This document shows positions 59,784-64,000 of a stretch of DNA of 64,000 nt, piece by piece. Source of the stretch: Actinomyces qiguomingii (GTDB lineage Bacteria; Actinomycetota; Actinomycetes; Actinomycetales; Actinomycetaceae); contig NZ_CP025228.1 of the NCBI RefSeq assembly GCF_004102025.1, positions 3,658,001-3,722,000 on the forward strand. Reading direction: 5' to 3'. The first letter of the stretch is position 1. Each line of letters starts with the position of its first letter. The notes beneath the pieces were generated by a model, which was given only the letters and a program-made list of their open reading frames with translations, was not told the origin of the DNA and made no database searches. Position numbers and translations under genes: made by a program.

Positions 59784-60494
59784 TTAGGCGATACGCCAGC
59801 GCTGCTCGAGGTCGGCCACGTACAGGCGCATCTCTTCGACCATCCCAGTGGCGACGCTCCGCGCCGCGGCCGTGTCGGGCGTAGTGGCGCACAGCCACTG
59901 GATCTGCAGCCCGTCGGACAGGGCCACCACCGAGCGCGCAATCAGTCGGGAGGGCGCCTCGGGCCGCACCGTGCCGGCAAGCTTTCCGCGCTCTAGGCTC
60001 TCTTCGATCTGCGCAATGGAATCGGACAGGTGACGGGCGAGCCAGGCGTGCGCCGGGTGCTCGGCCGTCAGGACCGCGGGGGTGGTGGCCGTGTAGATGG
60101 CCACCAGTTCACGGTGGTGGGTGTTGTGCTCAACCAAGGTGGTGAAGGCATCCAGCAGCCGCCAGGGGTCGTCCTTAAGCGCGTCGTCGCCCAGGAGATT
60201 AGCCCGATCCTCACGGTCCCGCCGTTCCAACACCTTGGCGAACAGCGCCTCCTTGGAGGTGAAGTGATGCAACAGCCCGGCCTTGGAGATCTCGGCCGCG
60301 GCGGCGATATCCGCAAGCGATGTACCCGCGTAGCCGTGAGCGCCAAACAGGGCGACGGCCTCGTTGAGGATACGTTCGCGCTTGTCCTCGCTGCCGGCCG
60401 GCGGGCGCCCCGGCCCGCGCCAACGCCCACCCGAAGACGCGGGAGTGTTGGCCGCTATCGGGGCGGCGGGATGATGAGCCGGGCTTACAGACAT
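59784..60494 (-). CDS. TetR-family transcriptional regulator
   Basis: 236 residues from MSVSPAHHPAAPIAA at 60494. A disordered N-terminus of about 35 residues precedes the TetR helix-turn-helix (KRERILNEAVALFGAHGYAG, SLADIAAAAEISKAGLLHHF, then TSKEALFAKVL) and a helical ligand domain. LLHHFTSKEALF is the typical recognition-helix segment. Its target is unknown; no efflux gene is adjacent. The frame extending upstream to 60629 overlaps GC-rich spacer beyond clpB and is not used. Confidence 0.9.
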   Translation of the reverse strand: MSVSPAHHPAAPIAANTPASSGGRWRGPGRPPAGSEDKRERILNEAVALFGAHGYAGTSLADIAAAAEISKAGLLHHFTSKEALFAKVLERRDREDRANLLGDDALKDDPWRLLDAFTTLVEHNTHHRELVAIYTATTPAVLTAEHPAHAWLARHLSDSIAQIEESLERGKLAGTVRPEAPSRLIARSVVALSDGLQIQWLCATTPDTAAARSVATGMVEEMRLYVADLEQRWRIA

Positions 60495-60585
60495 GGCCTT
60501 ATTCTGGCATTGGTACGCGGTGGACCCGGGCGCCGTGTTGCCACAGTTGCCGCGCCGGGTCTTCCGCGGCCCCGGAACCTTCGGA

Positions 60586-63291
<2,706 letters not shown>

Positions 63292-63361
63292 ACGGGACCT
63301 CCTTGACGTGGGCGCCCGGACTCATGCGGTCCGATGTTCTGCACGCCTCAACCGCCGTAGC

Positions 63362-63382
63362 CTTGAGTCTATTCCACTCAAC
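63362..63382. promoter_or_regulatory. HAIR element (HspR operator) upstream of clpB
   Basis: CTTGAGT-N7-ACTCAAC matches the known HspR consensus CTTGAGT-N7-ACTCAAG at 13 of 14 fixed positions. It lies 71 bases upstream of the clpB start, so clpB is probably repressed by HspR and induced by heat. Confidence 0.85.
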
Positions 63383-63586
63383 TTTACGGGTGGATGCCCG
63401 CAAGCACCACGCCCCGCCGCGCCCTTGAAAGCGGAAAAACCAACCAGACTCGCATCTACAACGAGAGCACAGCGGCCCCGTGACATTCACCGCATGGGCA
63501 GCCCTACCCATTTCGTTACCGGCTGCGATTCCGTAACCTACCGGTGTCCGCAATAACAGTTGAACACCTGAGATCTGGAGACCCCC

Positions 63587-64000
63587 ATGAAACGCCTGCC
63601 CCGCATGGTGACCGTAGTCGCCACCACCCTGACCGCAGTCGCGCTGACCGCGTCGATTTCCGCCTGCTCCTCCAACTCCGACGACTCCGAGGATCGCAAC
63701 GCCGATCAGGAGGTCACCGCCGGCACCGACAGTGACGCCGGCACCGACGCGGACGCGGACGCGGACAGTGACGCCGACAGTGACGATGCGGCCAAGTCCG
63801 AGCCCACCGTCCCCGACGGCTACACCCTCACCGAGGTGCCCGACGCCGACCTGTCCCTCGCCGTTCCCTCCGACTGGAGCACCGTCACCGGCGCCGAGAT
63901 ATCCTCACAGACCGAACTGGTCGACGCCATCGCTACAACCACCGGGCGCACCTCCGAGGAGGTGCGCACCGCAATGGAGTCCCTGGCCCTGTGGAGTATG
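63587..64000 (+). CDS. secreted lipoprotein with acidic linker, partial
   Basis: 138 codons before the right edge. A signal peptide MKRLPRMVTVVATTLTAVAL ends in the lipobox ISAC, so it is a membrane-anchored lipoprotein. A linker rich in Asp, Ala, Ser and Gly (DADADADSDADSDD repeats) leads to a domain beginning TVPDGYTLTEVPDADLSLAV, which resembles PsbP/MOG1-like or Mycobacterium LpqN-type lipoprotein domains in general shape, but I cannot assign it. GGAG, six bases before the ATG, supports the start. Confidence 0.85.
   Translation, partial: MKRLPRMVTVVATTLTAVALTASISACSSNSDDSEDRNADQEVTAGTDSDAGTDADADADSDADSDDAAKSEPTVPDGYTLTEVPDADLSLAVPSDWSTVTGAEISSQTELVDAIATTTGRTSEEVRTAMESLALWSM

Overview
The window is high-GC DNA from an actinobacterium, most probably Actinomyces or a close relative (Actinomycetaceae). 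The evidence is the GC-rich third codon positions, an orphan MsiK-type sugar ATPase, a mannose-family PTS next to a sortase-anchored (LARTG) GH32 fructanase, an HspR/HAIR-type clpB promoter, a DtxR/IdeR-type iron box, a secreted lipoprotein serpin, and genes of the DUF4032 and LytR_C kinds that are typical of this phylum.

Layout. 0-9.2 kb: core genes (LytR_C envelope protein, ung, an iron-box-preceded DUF4213/DUF364 gene, tRNA-Thr, an exported DsbA-like protein, a Ser/Thr kinase, msiK, a DUF4032 gene). 9.3-11.8 kb: a non-coding mobile-like repeat, then an Xre/ImmA regulator with a PIN-domain gene broken by an amber codon. 11.8-19.4 kb: a sugar locus, with a binding protein and two permeases but no ATPase, a class II aldolase and an ADP-dependent-type sugar kinase on the minus strand, and a DeoR regulator and a YihS-like isomerase divergent from them. 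This is isomerase-kinase-aldolase logic like that of sulfoquinovose glycolysis, and MsiK could power the importer.

20.2-25.4 kb: the most unusual region, a visibly lower-GC minus-strand operon that looks like an undescribed ribosomally synthesised peptide (RiPP) system. A 21-residue peptide gene with a very strong Shine-Dalgarno sequence is followed by a strong hairpin, an MccB/ThiF-type E1-like adenylating enzyme, a membrane protein with an HExxH motif, two separate ABC ATPase/permease pairs and a small membrane protein.

26-36.7 kb: core genes (rlmB, cysS, ispF, rlmC), a lipoprotein serpin, a GNAT enzyme and two HAD phosphatases. 36.7-46.2 kb: an insertion-sequence and repeat zone with an ISL3-family copy that splits a membrane-protein gene in frame, IS5-like and IS481-like elements nested in a dispersed repeat, and arrays of a 12-bp palindrome. 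46.2-54.4 kb: fructan/fructose use (mannose-family EIIABCD operon, NAD synthetase, cell-wall-anchored GH32 enzyme). 54.4-59.1 kb: a possible structured RNA, then a three-level nest of insertion sequences (IS1249-like containing IS3-like containing ISL3). 59.5-64 kb: a ten-unit palindromic array, a TetR regulator, clpB and the start of a lipoprotein gene.
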